Shown: positions 18,699 to 29,215, counted from the first letter of the stretch. The stretch: 37,453 nt of DNA from Fragilaria radians (GCA_900642245.1 CAAAJI010000431.1:8070-45522); one strand, 5' to 3'. Notes: generated from the sequence alone by a model not told the origin. Numbers and translations are program-made.

Positions 18699-19821
18699 GA
18701 CTACTTTCAGATTGGATTTTGGTTCATAATTGTATTTGTGTTCATGTATGTAGTGGCAGCCAGTGGTTACTTGTCATTTTTAGAACAATCCAACTTTCTC
18801 TGTAACGAGACAAAATGGTAAGCCCTTGTTCCTGGGATAAATGCTACAATACGTCAGGAGTTGGGACTTTGTGCCAATCAATGCCATCGTGTCACAAACA
18901 ATAGTAACAATGACCTACTTCATTGTAACTGTGGGCATTGAGTTTTCTCTCAGGAGCTATTTGACTCATCCATTGGAGGAAAATTGTATGATTCTCGTTA
19001 CCAAAGGATGATGCAGCAAAGTATTTTTTGTGTAAATGAATTTTTTTTGACAATGTCACTGCCACAAAGTTAACATTTGGTTGGGTGAGTGTTTCACAAA
19101 AACACAAAACTCTCTAATGTAGGTAATTTTAGCTTTATAACATTTTCAAATTCAAATATCAGTCGGCTTTGGATCCAAGGCCTTTGCTGCTGCCTGTATA
19201 GTTTCATCTGTCTTACAGAATGCAATCCGTACAAATTGATCGGATAATGGAGTAGTAGTATCATCTTGTGGTTGCGCCTTATCCGAATGTGAAAAAAAGG
19301 GACTGGAGGGTATACACAAAATACCCTTGGTTTCCAATAGCCATTCACAAAATGCCCAATCTTGACGTGCAATACCACCAGGTGCCGCTGGATTGGGAAT
19401 ATTGATTCGATCGGCGGGGATTTGGTCAGCCATGGTGGGACTTATCCTTGCCAATATAAAAAATCCACCTCCCGGTGTACGTTCCACATTGGGAATGGCA
19501 AATCCAGCCTGTTCTAAAGCTGACGCCAATAGGGATCGTTTTTGTGTATATAAATCCAACAAATATTGATAATAGGAAGAAAATCCCTTGTAGGGTAAAT
19601 CCGCTTTTGGTAATGCCAATGCCAATGCCTCTTGTAATAATGTCGATGGACAGAATTGGACGTAGGGTAATCGTTGATGAATGGGCCCTACCAAATGAGA
19701 TGGTCCGATACACCAACCCACTTGCCATCCCGTCGCCGAAAATGTCTTGCCAGCCGACGATATGGTAAGTGTCCTATCCCACATACCCGGTAAGGAGGCA
19801 ATATGAATATGACCTGGACAG
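18699..19821. repeat. right copy of the ~1.1-kb duplication
   Basis: The counterpart of 17559-18676. It starts in the middle of the small membrane ORF and continues past the duplicated part into the full aminotransferase gene, so this contig holds the complete gene. Confidence 0.85.
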
Positions 19822-20909
19822 AGTGGAGATTCTCCCTGACATTCCAACGGATTTGGAGGTGGTGAATGAACAATGTATTTGTAAACTTCATCGGATAAGA
19901 CGACACAATCTGGATGAGCCAGTTGTTGTTGTTGTATGACATTTGCAATTAGTTGCAAATCTGAATAGGTGAAAAGTTTCCCAGTAGGATTATGTGGAGA
20001 ATTCAAGAGAATGACCTTGGTTTGGGGTGTAATATGAGATTTCAATACCTTTGGATCAAGTACCCAATCTCCACTCGTAATGACATTTGTGGTAGTATCA
20101 TCCTTAGTATAGGGAACAAATGTTAAAGGACAATAGACTGGTATACCACCCGCAAGACGTATTTGTTCGACATACAAATCAAAAAATGGTTCCAACAACA
20201 ATACCTCCTGACCAGGTTGAAGTATCGTTTGCAATGCCAAGTACAATGCCTGTGAGGCACCGACAGTAATGGCAACATTCGTCATGGGATCGATAGGTCG
20301 TCCTAAATGAGTCGAATACCGTTTTGCCAATTGTCGTACTAACGATGGATGTCCAGCCGATCGAGTATATTGATGATTCTGTACATTGGTAGCAGCCTGT
20401 TGTAAGGATTCCAAGACAAAGGTTGGTGGTGACCAATCGGGATATCCCTGACCTAAATTGGCAATCACAGTATGCAATTGAGACAATCGATGAAATTCAG
20501 TCCATACAGTCGGTTGGAGAGGATAGGAAGGAGGAGTTGGTATTGTAGATTCGTCCGTAGGGACTGTAGTCACACGAGAGTCTATCGTAGTTGTCAATTG
20601 TTGACTTGTCGTAGGATTGACGATGGAATCCATTGTATCTGCGGCTACATGTAACTCATTGGTATCCATGGAGGATGATGTCATATAATAATAATATGGT
20701 TTGTCTTGATGTAAATGACGACCAAAGTATCGAAATTCTGTGTTGAATTGTAACTTTATGTTTCTTCCTGCTTCGGTTTGTTCTGTCATTCTCCCATAGA
20801 AACCGTTGTTGTAGCCTGGAACAAACGCCATTGTAAAATATTGACAATCATTGCCTTGTAATAAAAGAAATGCAAGTAATGAGGAGAATGTACAACCATG
20901 TAGTTTCAT
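19152..20909 (-). CDS. PLP-dependent aminotransferase, kynurenine/glutamine transaminase-like, probably plastid-targeted
   Basis: A class I/II fold-type I aminotransferase of 585 residues from the chosen ATG at 20909. The enclosing frame is open to 21080 but only a GTG starts it, and an ATG at 21023 is the alternative. The first ~25 residues are a signal peptide (SSLLAFLLLQ), then TMAFVP at 26-31, which resembles the diatom ASAFAP cleavage motif, then a Ser/Thr-rich stretch. The catalytic domain has LGQGYPDWSPPTFV, YTRSAGHPSLV, ITVGASQALYLALQ, EPFFDLYVEQI, NSPHNPTGKLF (Asn binding PLP), DEVYKYIVH and SSAGKTFSATGWQVGW (PLP-forming Lys ~388), and FVRIAFCKTDE (Arg binding the substrate carboxylate). 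These match kynurenine-oxoglutarate transaminase / glutamine transaminase K (cysteine-S-conjugate beta-lyase). Exact substrate is unknown. Confidence 0.88.
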   Translation of the reverse strand: MKLHGCTFSSLLAFLLLQGNDCQYFTMAFVPGYNNGFYGRMTEQTEAGRNIKLQFNTEFRYFGRHLHQDKPYYYYMTSSSMDTNELHVAADTMDSIVNPTTSQQLTTTIDSRVTTVPTDESTIPTPPSYPLQPTVWTEFHRLSQLHTVIANLGQGYPDWSPPTFVLESLQQAATNVQNHQYTRSAGHPSLVRQLAKRYSTHLGRPIDPMTNVAITVGASQALYLALQTILQPGQEVLLLEPFFDLYVEQIRLAGGIPVYCPLTFVPYTKDDTTTNVITSGDWVLDPKVLKSHITPQTKVILLNSPHNPTGKLFTYSDLQLIANVIQQQQLAHPDCVVLSDEVYKYIVHSPPPNPLECQGESPLCPGHIHIASLPGMWDRTLTISSAGKTFSATGWQVGWCIGPSHLVGPIHQRLPYVQFCPSTLLQEALALALPKADLPYKGFSSYYQYLLDLYTQKRSLLASALEQAGFAIPNVERTPGGGFFILARISPTMADQIPADRINIPNPAAPGGIARQDWAFCEWLLETKGILCIPSSPFFSHSDKAQPQDDTTTPLSDQFVRIAFCKTDETIQAAAKALDPKPTDI

Positions 20910-21048
20910 CCTTCTCTTTTTCTTGGAAGAAGAATGAAAGGGTATGAAAATGATGTGGAAGAGAAGAAAAAAAAAAGTGACGGATGATGTTGTGTTGTGT
21001 TGTGTTGAGGTGGAAAGGAACATTATCGAGTCACCAGACTTACGTTTA

Positions 21049-21312
21049 CTAGTATGAAAACAAGACGAGTAATTTCCCACGTAAGGTTCTTAAGGTAAGG
21101 TTACGAATGAAATGTGTGGAAGGGTTCGGATTTTTGAATGTATCATCGTCACTTTTTAAAAGCACCAACCTCAAAGGGGAATCATCCAATATACATATAT
21201 CAATTTTTGTTTGTGGATTGCCAAACCAAAATTCATGACAAATTTCCTTACATACTATAGAGGGTTTTCCAAAGTCCTCTTCATCTGTCTGAATAGAACA
21301 CTTGTTACACAT
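21049..21312 (-). CDS. hypothetical 87-residue ORF upstream of the aminotransferase
   Basis: It starts at an ATG and reads MCNKCSIQTDEEDFG, then CHEFWFGNPQTKIDICILDD. The first two thirds have a natural amino-acid mix; the tail is basic and hydrophobic. It overlaps the region just 5' of the aminotransferase on the same strand in another frame. No family is recognised. A short DNA stretch from its start (about 21277-21314) recurs in diverged form at about 22249-22293. It may be an exon fragment or chance. Confidence 0.22.
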   Translation of the reverse strand: MCNKCSIQTDEEDFGKPSIVCKEICHEFWFGNPQTKIDICILDDSPLRLVLLKSDDDTFKNPNPSTHFIRNLTLRTLRGKLLVLFSY

Positions 21313-21472
21313 GTTGAAACATGGGTACCTTAATTGTCTACTATTCTATTCCTTGTTTTTATTTTGGATACGTTTTTTTTCATGGTTTAGCATAAGGAAG
21401 ATGTTTCCGAAGGAAGTGGAACAATCAAGTGTAAATGAATTATTTTAAAACAAGAGTAACGGCGTATTTTGA

Positions 21473-22200
21473 GCTAGATTGGTCGCATGCGGTTAAAGTC
21501 AAATTCCTGGAATCAATTCTAATAAGAGTTTTGCCCTTATCATCAATGATGTGAGTTTTTAGAATCATGTTGATTGCTAAAATCATGTGGGGACTTCAAG
21601 CTTCAATCATTGACGTTTGAGACAGCCCTTCTACATGGAACATTGAGGGAAGAAATCTACATGAATGCTCCCAATGGAATGAATATTGAAGGCAACAAAT
21701 GCAGTTGATAGCAGATATAAAAGCAAAGTGTTTCTCTTTAAAGGTTGAAAGAGACTTGAAAGATTACTTGAGTTGTCAAGTCATAGAACTTGCTGAAAAA
21801 CGTGAAATATTGATACTCCAACCGATTGAATCAACAAGTTAATTGATAAGTTTAGCAATGAAATCTCCAATAAGAGAACTTATGGAACTCCTAGAACCCC
21901 AAGATTTAAGATAATTCGTCCGGATGAAGATTCTGATACCATCCATGAAAGTTTACAGAAAACAATTTGTTCAGGTGTCGGCATGCTGTTATATATGATT
22001 AAATATTCAAGACCTGATTTGAGCAATGCCGTGAGAGTGTTGTCAAAATGCATGGACAAGGAACAATAGGAACTTACCACAAATACTTTGTGTGATCAAG
22101 TTTGTTTTGGATACCAAAACATTTTGTCTATGAGTTAGTTAAAATTATCCATGAAGGATACTTATAAATTGATGAATTGTGCAGCAATTAGGTAAAGATA
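21473..22200 (+). pseudogene. Ty1/copia reverse transcriptase relic
   Basis: Fragments in several frames spell the copia RT: ARLVACG, a stop, then SQIPGINSNKSFALIINDVS; MLIAKIMWGLQASIIDV; YMNAPNGMN; RDLKDYLSCQVIEL; RTYGTPRTPRFKIIRPDEDS; SGVGMLLYMIKYSRPDLSNA and VRVLSKCMD. At least three stops and several shifts make it an old relic. Gag, integrase and RNase H are not recognisable around it. The motif wording differs from elements A and B, so it belongs to another copia lineage. Confidence 0.75.
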
Positions 22201-24548
22201 AATTTAAGTAATCATATCTTTTAGTGCAACTTACGTTTGCAATCAATCCTCTTCATCTTTCAAAGTCTGAATAGAAGACTTGCTAACACCTGTTTATGAA
22301 TCTTGTTAACATAGTAATGGTGTTGAGCCAGCAGCTCCCAATAGATAGCCTGCAATTAATTGTTCTGAGAATGAGGATGGTTGCTGCCTATACATTAATA
22401 TAAATTGGATCTAGATCAAATTTAAGAAAAGAAAAAGTTATTTAATTTGAGCAGCTTATATAAGCCTATAAATTAATTTACTAAAATCTATCCTTGTGAT
22501 TATTCTTTACATTTCCTATTCAGTTATACAAAAGGATTGATGTCGTTAAGATGTACGAACAATATTCTGACGTCCCATTAAAACAAATCACGTTGCAGAA
22601 AGAAACCTTTTGTGGCGTTGAAATAACGTAGCAACCAAGAAGAGGAAAAATTGCAAAAGAAGACGTATCGCTATGGCTGGCCCTAACCTCTAACCAATAT
22701 GAACCTAATTCATTTACTACCTAGAATGTTTTTAATCTTTGTATACATAAAGTCATAGCTTGCTGGAAAAGAACAGTATATTGAGGATTAGCCTTGAACT
22801 AATTCACAATTGCAGCTAATCTTTATTGAAAGTTAGCGTCAATAAGAATGACAAGCAATTAAATAATTCAATTTGTTTAACAATGCATGACAAAACTACA
22901 AACTACCTATAAACAACATTCAATTGGCAGTCTCTAAAAATAATGAACTGGTCACCACCAGGAATACTCAGGAAACTTAAACGCTTCTGACCAGAACCGT
23001 GGCCTGTATGTATAATTCACAATAATTTGCGTATCCAAATAAAAAACTTCCTGTTTCTAAAGAGATAGATGAAAAGGAATTTTGCTTCCTAAGCAAATTT
23101 CTATTCCACAGAAGATTACACTCTCAGAAGAAGCTTAAGTAAAATAAATAAATCTAGAAAGATTAATTCATGAGATGTTACTTTGCAGGAGCGTTGTTAG
23201 AACATGCGATATTTGATGATAATTATATTTGATGCATGACTTAATCTAAAACAACAATGGCTGAAATAGATAATGACTGTTTTAATCAAAGGTTTCTAAA
23301 ATGAAGGCAGTTATGCTTGGCGATTATAATTAATTCATAATCACAGTGTATAAGAAAATACTTTGCTAACGAAAAATTGGTAATTAATGACTCCTATCAT
23401 ATAAAATGACAATGCAAGTATAGGCTTTCATAACGTCCTTGAATAGGCCACAACATTTCTATCTCAATCTCGCATAGAGCAGAAAGTATGAATTATAGTT
23501 TTTCTTCATGCACATTTGCCTATCACCATGAGCAATAGCACAAAGGAGATGGTTTTTTCCTTTGACATGAGACACTTTCATAACTCATGGATTGATCTAC
23601 TGCCCAGAGCCTTGTAGAAAATTTGCTATCCTACAAACATTTTTTGTCCTTCTCTGTGCTTAAATTATGAAGGCTGGTTAAAGTTTATCATCTACCACTG
23701 GATTTAAGCATATTCCACAAATATGAGACCAGTGAGGTTTTCAAAGCCAAGCCTTCCCTTGCGCCAAGTATATCTCAGATTGAAGCAAAGGTTGGATGGT
23801 GCCTTATGAAATCAGATACCGCTCTTATCTATCGTATTTTCTTTTGCAATAAATCATTCAGAATATAAGGTTTTCACGAGTTTCAAAAATGAAAGGAAAA
23901 CATCACTTGATGCAACATTCAAAAAAGGCTTTGAAGAGGCTTTTTGGGAGTTTTGATCAATTTTTCATTTTTATGCCTTTTCGATTATGCTCGTCAATTT
24001 ATGGCAGGAGCTGGAACGCAGTAACAACCAAAGTAGTTGTTACCTTTTACTGTCCTTGTATTACATTCATGAAGAGTCAATCAATGCCTCAAATAAATTA
24101 AATTCTTCAAATTAAAGAGAACTGTAAGCTATTTCAAACAATATAGTATGTCAATGCAATGCATGCCTACCACTCTATTTTCCCATTCTGCTGCGCACAC
24201 ACAGCAGATTCTTGTTCAAAATGCTCAAAGAGATTAATCAAGCTGACAGCAAAGAATAGAAACAGCTGACAATGAACTTTTGTGGACACTTTATTAATTC
24301 TAGGGAGTAACAAGGCGGTGACAAACATACGGTTCTCTTTTTCTTGAAGCGGAAAAAGGATGCAATTGATCTTTAGCATCTGATAATAAAAATGAATACA
24401 AAAGTGAATACTTGAAATAGACATTTTCTTAATAGTGAAGTAAAAGTTAGGTATTTTGGTGAACAGGCCAGAGTGTTGCCTTGTGTGTTGGAGGCATCAC
24501 AGACCTGCTCATAGGTGCGATTCTTGGTTATAGTACTGGTGTACTTGT
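22201..24548. other. non-coding AT-rich region
   Basis: There is no supported gene. ATG ORFs such as 23889-24101 lack recognisable motifs. The stretch next to the PT-repeat gene (24549-24640) is its frameshifted 3' continuation. Confidence 0.45.
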
Positions 24549-24640
24549 TTATCTGTTTGTTGGTAGTGGGACAGGTTTGAAGGTTAGCCTATTTGTTGGA
24601 GTAGGAATTGGAGCGGGAATTGGAGCTGGCATAGGTTGAG

Positions 24641-26521
24641 TTATGGAGTAGAAGTTGGAACAACTGGTTTCAATGTTGGTTCCTTTGTTGGTACTGCCAA
24701 GGGATTCTGCGTTGGACTGTGGGACAGAATGAGGACTGGTTGAGAAAAGGGTAATTGAACAGGTCGCCTTGTTGGTATTTTGGTAGGTGAAACAACAGGA
24801 AGTTTAGTTGGCTGCTTAGTAGGTGAAGCAACAGGAAGTTGAGTTGGCTGTTTAGTAGGTAATGCAGCAGGAAGTTGATTTGGCTGTTTAGTAGGTAAAG
24901 CAACAGGAAGTTGAGTTGGCTGCTTAGTAGGTGAGGCAACAGGAAGTTTAGTTGGCTGCTTAGTAGGTAAAGCAACAGGAAGTTGAGTTGGCTGTTTAGT
25001 AGGTAATGCAGCAGGAAGTTGAGTTGGCTGTTTAGTAGGTAAAGCAACAGGAAGTTGAGTTGGCTGTTTAGTAGGTGAAGCAACAGGAAGTTGAGTTGGT
25101 TGCTTAGTAGGTGAGGCAACAGGAAGTTTAGTTGGCTGCTTAGTAGGTAATGCAGCAGGAAGTTGAGTTGGCTGTTTAGTTGGTAAAGCAACAGGAAGTT
25201 GAGTTGGCTGTTTAGTAGGTGAAGCAACAGGAAGTTGAGTTGGTTGCTTAGTAGGTGACGCAACAGGAAGTTGAGTTGGCTGCTTAGTAGGTGAAGCAAC
25301 AGGAAGTTTAGTTGGCTGCTTAGTAGGTAAAGCAACAGGAAGTTGAGTTGGCTGTTTAGTAGGTAAAGCAACAGGAAGTTTAGTTGGCTGTCTAGAAGGT
25401 GCAACAATGGGTTGTGTTGTTGGTATTTTTGTAGGTGAAACAACAGGAAGTTTAGTTGGTACTTTTGTAGGTGCAGTAATAGGCTTTATTGTTGGATTCA
25501 ATGTTGGAACTCCGGGAATAATGACAACAGGCTTTAAAGTTGACACAGGTTCTGGTACAGGGGCCGGAATCGGGGCAGAAATTGGAACGGAAACGGGAGC
25601 AGTAACTGGAGCTGCAATAGGCTGTAGCACTGGATTTGACGTTGGGATAACTGGTTTCAATATTGGTTCCTGTGATGGTATTGCCAAGGGATTCTGTGCT
25701 GGACTGTGGGACGGAATGAGGACTGGTTTAGAAAAGGGAAGTCGAGTTGGACTAGAAACAGGTCGCTTTGTTGGTATTTTTGTAGGTGAAACAGCAGGAA
25801 GTTTAGTTGGTGCTTTTGTAGGTGCAATAATAGGTTTTCTTGTTGGATTCAATGTTGGAACTCCGGGAATAATGACAACAGGCTTTAAAGTTGACACAGG
25901 TTCTGGTACGGGGGCAGGAATTGGGGCAGGAATTGGGGCAGAAATTGGAATGGAAACGGGAGCAGTAACTGGAGCTGCAATAGGCTGTAGCACTGGATTT
26001 GACGTTGGGATAACTGGTTTCAATATTGGTTCCTGTGTTGGTACTACCAAGGGATTCTGTGCTGGACTGTGGGATGGAATGAGGACTGGTTTAGAAAAGG
26101 GCAATCGAGTTGAACTATAAACAGGGAGCTTCGTTGGCATTTTAGTAGGTGGGGAAACAGGTCGAAGTGTTGGCACTTTTGTAGGTGAGAAAAAATTAGG
26201 GATTGGTCTCACTGTTGGAACCCCCGAGAGAGTTACAACAGGGTTTAAAGTTGGCGCAGGTTGTGGTACATTTGCAGCAATTGGAACATCATTTCCATCA
26301 TTTGCATTTTTGTTTGTTAATGCTTGTACATGAGTTTGATTGAGGGAGCCATTGAAAGAAGATATGTTGATACCTACTCCTGTCTTTGTTCCAAGTGACG
26401 CGTTGAAGAAACGTGCCTCATTCATATCTAGAGGCATTAAGTTGGCTGGGGTTTCTGATTTGATTGCTTGTGTTGTTGCTGCCAGCATTAAAGCTAAATG
26501 GATGGCATTCGTAATCCGCAT
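24641..26521 (-). CDS. secreted Pro-Thr-Lys repeat protein
   Basis: The ATG ORF encodes 626 residues. The N-terminus (MRITNAIHLALMLAATTQA) is a clear signal peptide, so the product is probably secreted or cell-wall bound. A ~75-residue non-repetitive part with N-x-S/T sites (NAS, NIS, NGS, NQT) follows. Then come PT-rich repeats: two ~117-residue blocks with PTRLPFSKPVLIPSHSPA and APVTAPVSIPISAPIPAP, then about 16 copies of a 12-residue unit such as ALPTKQPTQLPV. Such PT repeats are frequent in diatom extracellular proteins as extended, O-glycosylatable stalks; a role in wall or mucilage is inference. The frame stops at 24641 in mid-pattern (PTSTP); an adjacent frame continues QPMPAPIPAPIPTPT to a TAA at 24549, so the C-terminus seems cut by a frameshift. 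Antisense ORFs here are by-products of the repeats. Confidence 0.8.
   Translation of the reverse strand: MRITNAIHLALMLAATTQAIKSETPANLMPLDMNEARFFNASLGTKTGVGINISSFNGSLNQTHVQALTNKNANDGNDVPIAANVPQPAPTLNPVVTLSGVPTVRPIPNFFSPTKVPTLRPVSPPTKMPTKLPVYSSTRLPFSKPVLIPSHSPAQNPLVVPTQEPILKPVIPTSNPVLQPIAAPVTAPVSIPISAPIPAPIPAPVPEPVSTLKPVVIIPGVPTLNPTRKPIIAPTKAPTKLPAVSPTKIPTKRPVSSPTRLPFSKPVLIPSHSPAQNPLAIPSQEPILKPVIPTSNPVLQPIAAPVTAPVSVPISAPIPAPVPEPVSTLKPVVIIPGVPTLNPTIKPITAPTKVPTKLPVVSPTKIPTTQPIVAPSRQPTKLPVALPTKQPTQLPVALPTKQPTKLPVASPTKQPTQLPVASPTKQPTQLPVASPTKQPTQLPVALPTKQPTQLPAALPTKQPTKLPVASPTKQPTQLPVASPTKQPTQLPVALPTKQPTQLPAALPTKQPTQLPVALPTKQPTKLPVASPTKQPTQLPVALPTKQPNQLPAALPTKQPTQLPVASPTKQPTKLPVVSPTKIPTRRPVQLPFSQPVLILSHSPTQNPLAVPTKEPTLKPVVPTSTP
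24795..25395 (-). repeat. 36-bp tandem repeat array, about 16 copies
   Basis: On the + strand the unit reads like GGAAGTTGAGTTGGCTGTTT plus AGTAGGTGAAGCAACA. It encodes, on the minus strand, variants of A(S/L)PTKQPT(Q/K)LPV. Variants at S/L, Q/K and V/A are shuffled along the array, which points to unequal exchange. Copy number is likely to vary between strains and may be collapsed in the assembly. Confidence 0.9.
25500..26201 (-). repeat. 351-bp in-frame duplication inside the PT-repeat gene
   Basis: The + strand sequence AATGTTGGAACTCCGGGAAT at 25500 recurs at 25851, and the following ~340 bases match closely. The 351-bp offset is exactly 117 codons, so the duplication kept the frame. The copies differ by one extra PAPI unit. 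Confidence 0.85.
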
Positions 26522-26828
26522 TTTCCTTTTGAAAATGAAGGAAGAAAATTAGGTTTAACGAGGAAAAGAACTAACAGGAGGGTGAGGTGCAGTGTTTATC
26601 GATCTGCAAAAAAAATTGTGTGAGATGGGTTGGTTTTTCCCCCATTAGTGAATGAACGCTTACGAACGAATTATTGTTCTAAAGTCAGGGATTTAATATT
26701 TAAAATATTGAAGCAATGTTCGTGAACCGAGGACTTAATCAAGTCTACTTTCAATAAATCTCGGTTATGTCTTCTGAACAAGGAGACATAATCGAATAAG
26801 TCATGGTCACATTTGCAAATATGTATTT

Positions 26829-27641
26829 ATGTCGATTCATGTGGAGGATGAACATTTATCAAGCAATATGGCCAGCTCAGTAGACAGAATATTTGAGAAC
26901 ACGGGGCAGCTAGCTGATCATGGTCAAAATAACTCGCGACGCTCCCAAAATGCACAACAAATGTATTACTGCATCATGGCATCACTGACTAAGTCTGGAA
27001 AGAATAAGATTATCTCAGAAGCAGAGCAATACACTGTCAACAATGAATTTTCTGAGCCAAAAATTTTCAAATTACTCATGAACAAAGCAATAATTGACTA
27101 GAGCCACATCAACAACATTGCTCAGTAATTTGATGAATCTAGATGACTATATGTCAGCATGTGATGGTAATATTGAACTTTTTAACCAACATACCAAGAT
27201 CAATTATGAAGGTTTAAAGACTTGTGTAGAAGATGTTCCCAGTTTCATAGTTTATCTCTTCAAAGGGTACAAAGTAGCTGCTGATGACACTTTCAGAACC
27301 AGAGAGATTCTTATGATTAAGGTGAACATATGGATCACTACACACTCATGACAAGGGCACTTAACAAGTATAAAATCATGCTTGAAGACAGTGAGTGGTG
27401 TACTATCATGTTGCAAGAGGAACAAATTATTTCTGTTTCAGTACAACTTAAGCAGCTCAAGGATTCCAATCTAAAGCTTTCTAAAGCAGCTGATTCTAGA
27501 TCTTTTCACAAAGTTCCCTTCAAAGATAAGACCGTGGTAAGAAGAAAACTGGAAAGGGTAGCAAAAAGGGTAAGCATAAGGATGTCATGGCATGGAAGAA
27601 AGCATCACCAAAGGCTGGCAGTCCTGAAACCAAAAGCATAA
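26829..27641 (+). pseudogene. copia B Gag region
   Basis: Three overlapping frames make one Gag: MYYCIMASLTKSGKNKIISE...KLLMNKAIID (26829-27101), then ATSTTLLSNLMNLDDYMSAC and FIVYLFKGYKVAADDTF (27094-27351), then LMTRALNKYKIMLEDSEW (27330-27641). This resembles the UBN2-like Gag of diatom copia elements, which forms the particle. Two frameshifts separate the parts. Confidence 0.65.
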
Positions 27642-27860
27642 ATGGTAAAACTTATCATATGTGCAAACCATAATGCATGGGTAGAGCATGAACTGGAAGG
27701 AAATGGACCCAATTCTTGTCAACTATGCCAAGAGATGGAGAAAGAGGAGTCCAAAACAATGCCAAATGCAAAATCAATTCTGAGCGCAAGCTACCTTTTG
27801 CAAATGCTCTTGCTGCTATGTTGGATGATGTCAACAACAGTGCTAACTCTGAATGAGTAA
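27540..27860 (+). pseudogene. copia B zinc-binding Gag tail
   Basis: In alternating frames it reads VMAWKKASPKAGSPETKSIN, GKTYHMCKP, a shift, then HNAWVEHE and NSCQLCQEMEKEES. The Cys/His spacing (C-x2-H, W, H, C) matches the GKTYxWCxxHxxW motif usual in this element group, probably a nucleic-acid-binding knuckle. Confidence 0.55.
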
Positions 27861-28127
27861 GTGCTGCAACCCTAGGTTTTATGAAGCAAAATCTGCTCTA
27901 TATTCATGCATCCCTATTATTTGGAAATGGCTCAAGTGTGTGGTATGACATTTTGTTGCTGGGTAAAATCCATTCTCAAGATTGAAATCAACACAAATTC
28001 CATCCTTTCCAACCAACTCAATAAAAGACATCCCAAAATCTTCCCTAGTTATTTACAAGCTCTTGTTGCTAACAACAACAATGCTGGAACCAATACTAGT
28101 AATTACCAGGTATCACATTTTAATTCA

Positions 28128-28400
28128 GACTCATTTGAAATAAGTATTGATAATTGCTCCTCATGTTGCATGAAAAATCAAATCAATCACTTCACTATGC
28201 CTCCAGATCCCTTGAAAATCCAAGAACAAACGGTTTAAGGGATCAACAAGGATAAACCCTTAGAAGTTAAAGGAGAACGCACAATCCAATGAAAAATATA
28301 AGATTACAATGGTCAAGTGCATAGACCTTGAATCAAAAGAGCACTTTATATGCCTAAATTACCGTTTTGCCTATTCAGCCCTCAGCATTGGGCTCAATCT
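28128..28400 (+). pseudogene. copia B protease region
   Basis: SFEISIDNCSSCCMKNQINHF corresponds to the protease active-site region, where this lineage has DNC in place of DTG. After stops, KPLEVKGERTIQ and YMPKLPFCLFSPQHWAQSAN follow; the CLFSPQHWAQ text marks the protease/GAG-pre-integrase border. Confidence 0.6.
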
Positions 28401-28599
28401 GCTAACAACAACTTTTCAAAGAAGCATAGCACCATGTGCACCACTAATGAAAAGGAAATCATCTTGATATGGAAACTGCTGCAATACACAAGAACAATCA
28501 AGTTGGAACCTGCCACAAACACAGCAAGATTTTGTTCAGCTCCAGGAGCTATCAAATATTGCATATTTGATGCAGAATCCATTTTTGACTCCAGAACTG

Positions 28600-29215
28600 A
28601 ACAAAATGAGCAATTGTGTTATCGGAGCACACACAAGGGTGGCTACACTGACTCAATGCTTCAAGATGAAGGAAATGCAACTCATATTCCGGACACAGAC
28701 AATGATACCAAGCAGACAAGGCTATTGAGGAAAACTTATCCGACTTTGCTGAAGAGAAGCTTCAATCTCCACAAAATATCTTCAAAGATGAAAATGATAG
28801 CCTAACTGCTGATGACATTCAAGCTGACCTCCTATGATGGCATCACATGCTAAGGCACGGTGGCCATCAGCTATAGAGCTTGGGCATACGCACTTTGAAA
28901 TGCTAATCATCTTATGTCCACGTTGCCTGACAAGGAGGATGGATCCTGCCCTCTTGAGCGATTTACTGGCTCTGTCGTTAGCCCTTGCATCAAGTCCAAT
29001 CACACGATTGGATGTTCTGTATATACACTCCAAATTGCCTTCAAACCAACGGAAAATTGCCTAAGTGGAATCCAAGAGCAAGAATTGTTATCTACCTTGG
29101 TCCCTCACCACGCCATGCTAGCTCTATGTCCTTGGTACTAAACATCAACACTGGATTGGTGTCACCCCAATTTCATGTTTCATGGTGACTTCTTTGAAAT
29201 AGTCCGTCCATCCGT
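28600..29215 (+). pseudogene. copia B integrase C-terminal part
   Basis: The frames 28914-29141 and 28985-29188 together read CPLERFTGSVVSPCIKSNHT, GCSVYTLQIAF, KLPKWNPRARIVIYLGPSPR, HASSMSLVLNINTGLVSPQF and HVSW, the integrase C-terminal region of copia polyproteins. The D,D,E catalytic core upstream is missing or unrecognisable. Confidence 0.7.

Noticed and set aside
18624..18821. + strand ORF running across the N run
   Set aside because: It joins unrelated contig ends through unresolved bases, so it is an artefact of the gap.
24670..25443. Leu/Asn-rich minus-strand frame overlapping the PT-repeat gene
   Set aside because: It is the +1 shadow of the 36-bp repeat array. It lacks a leader and any domain, whereas the main frame has a signal peptide.
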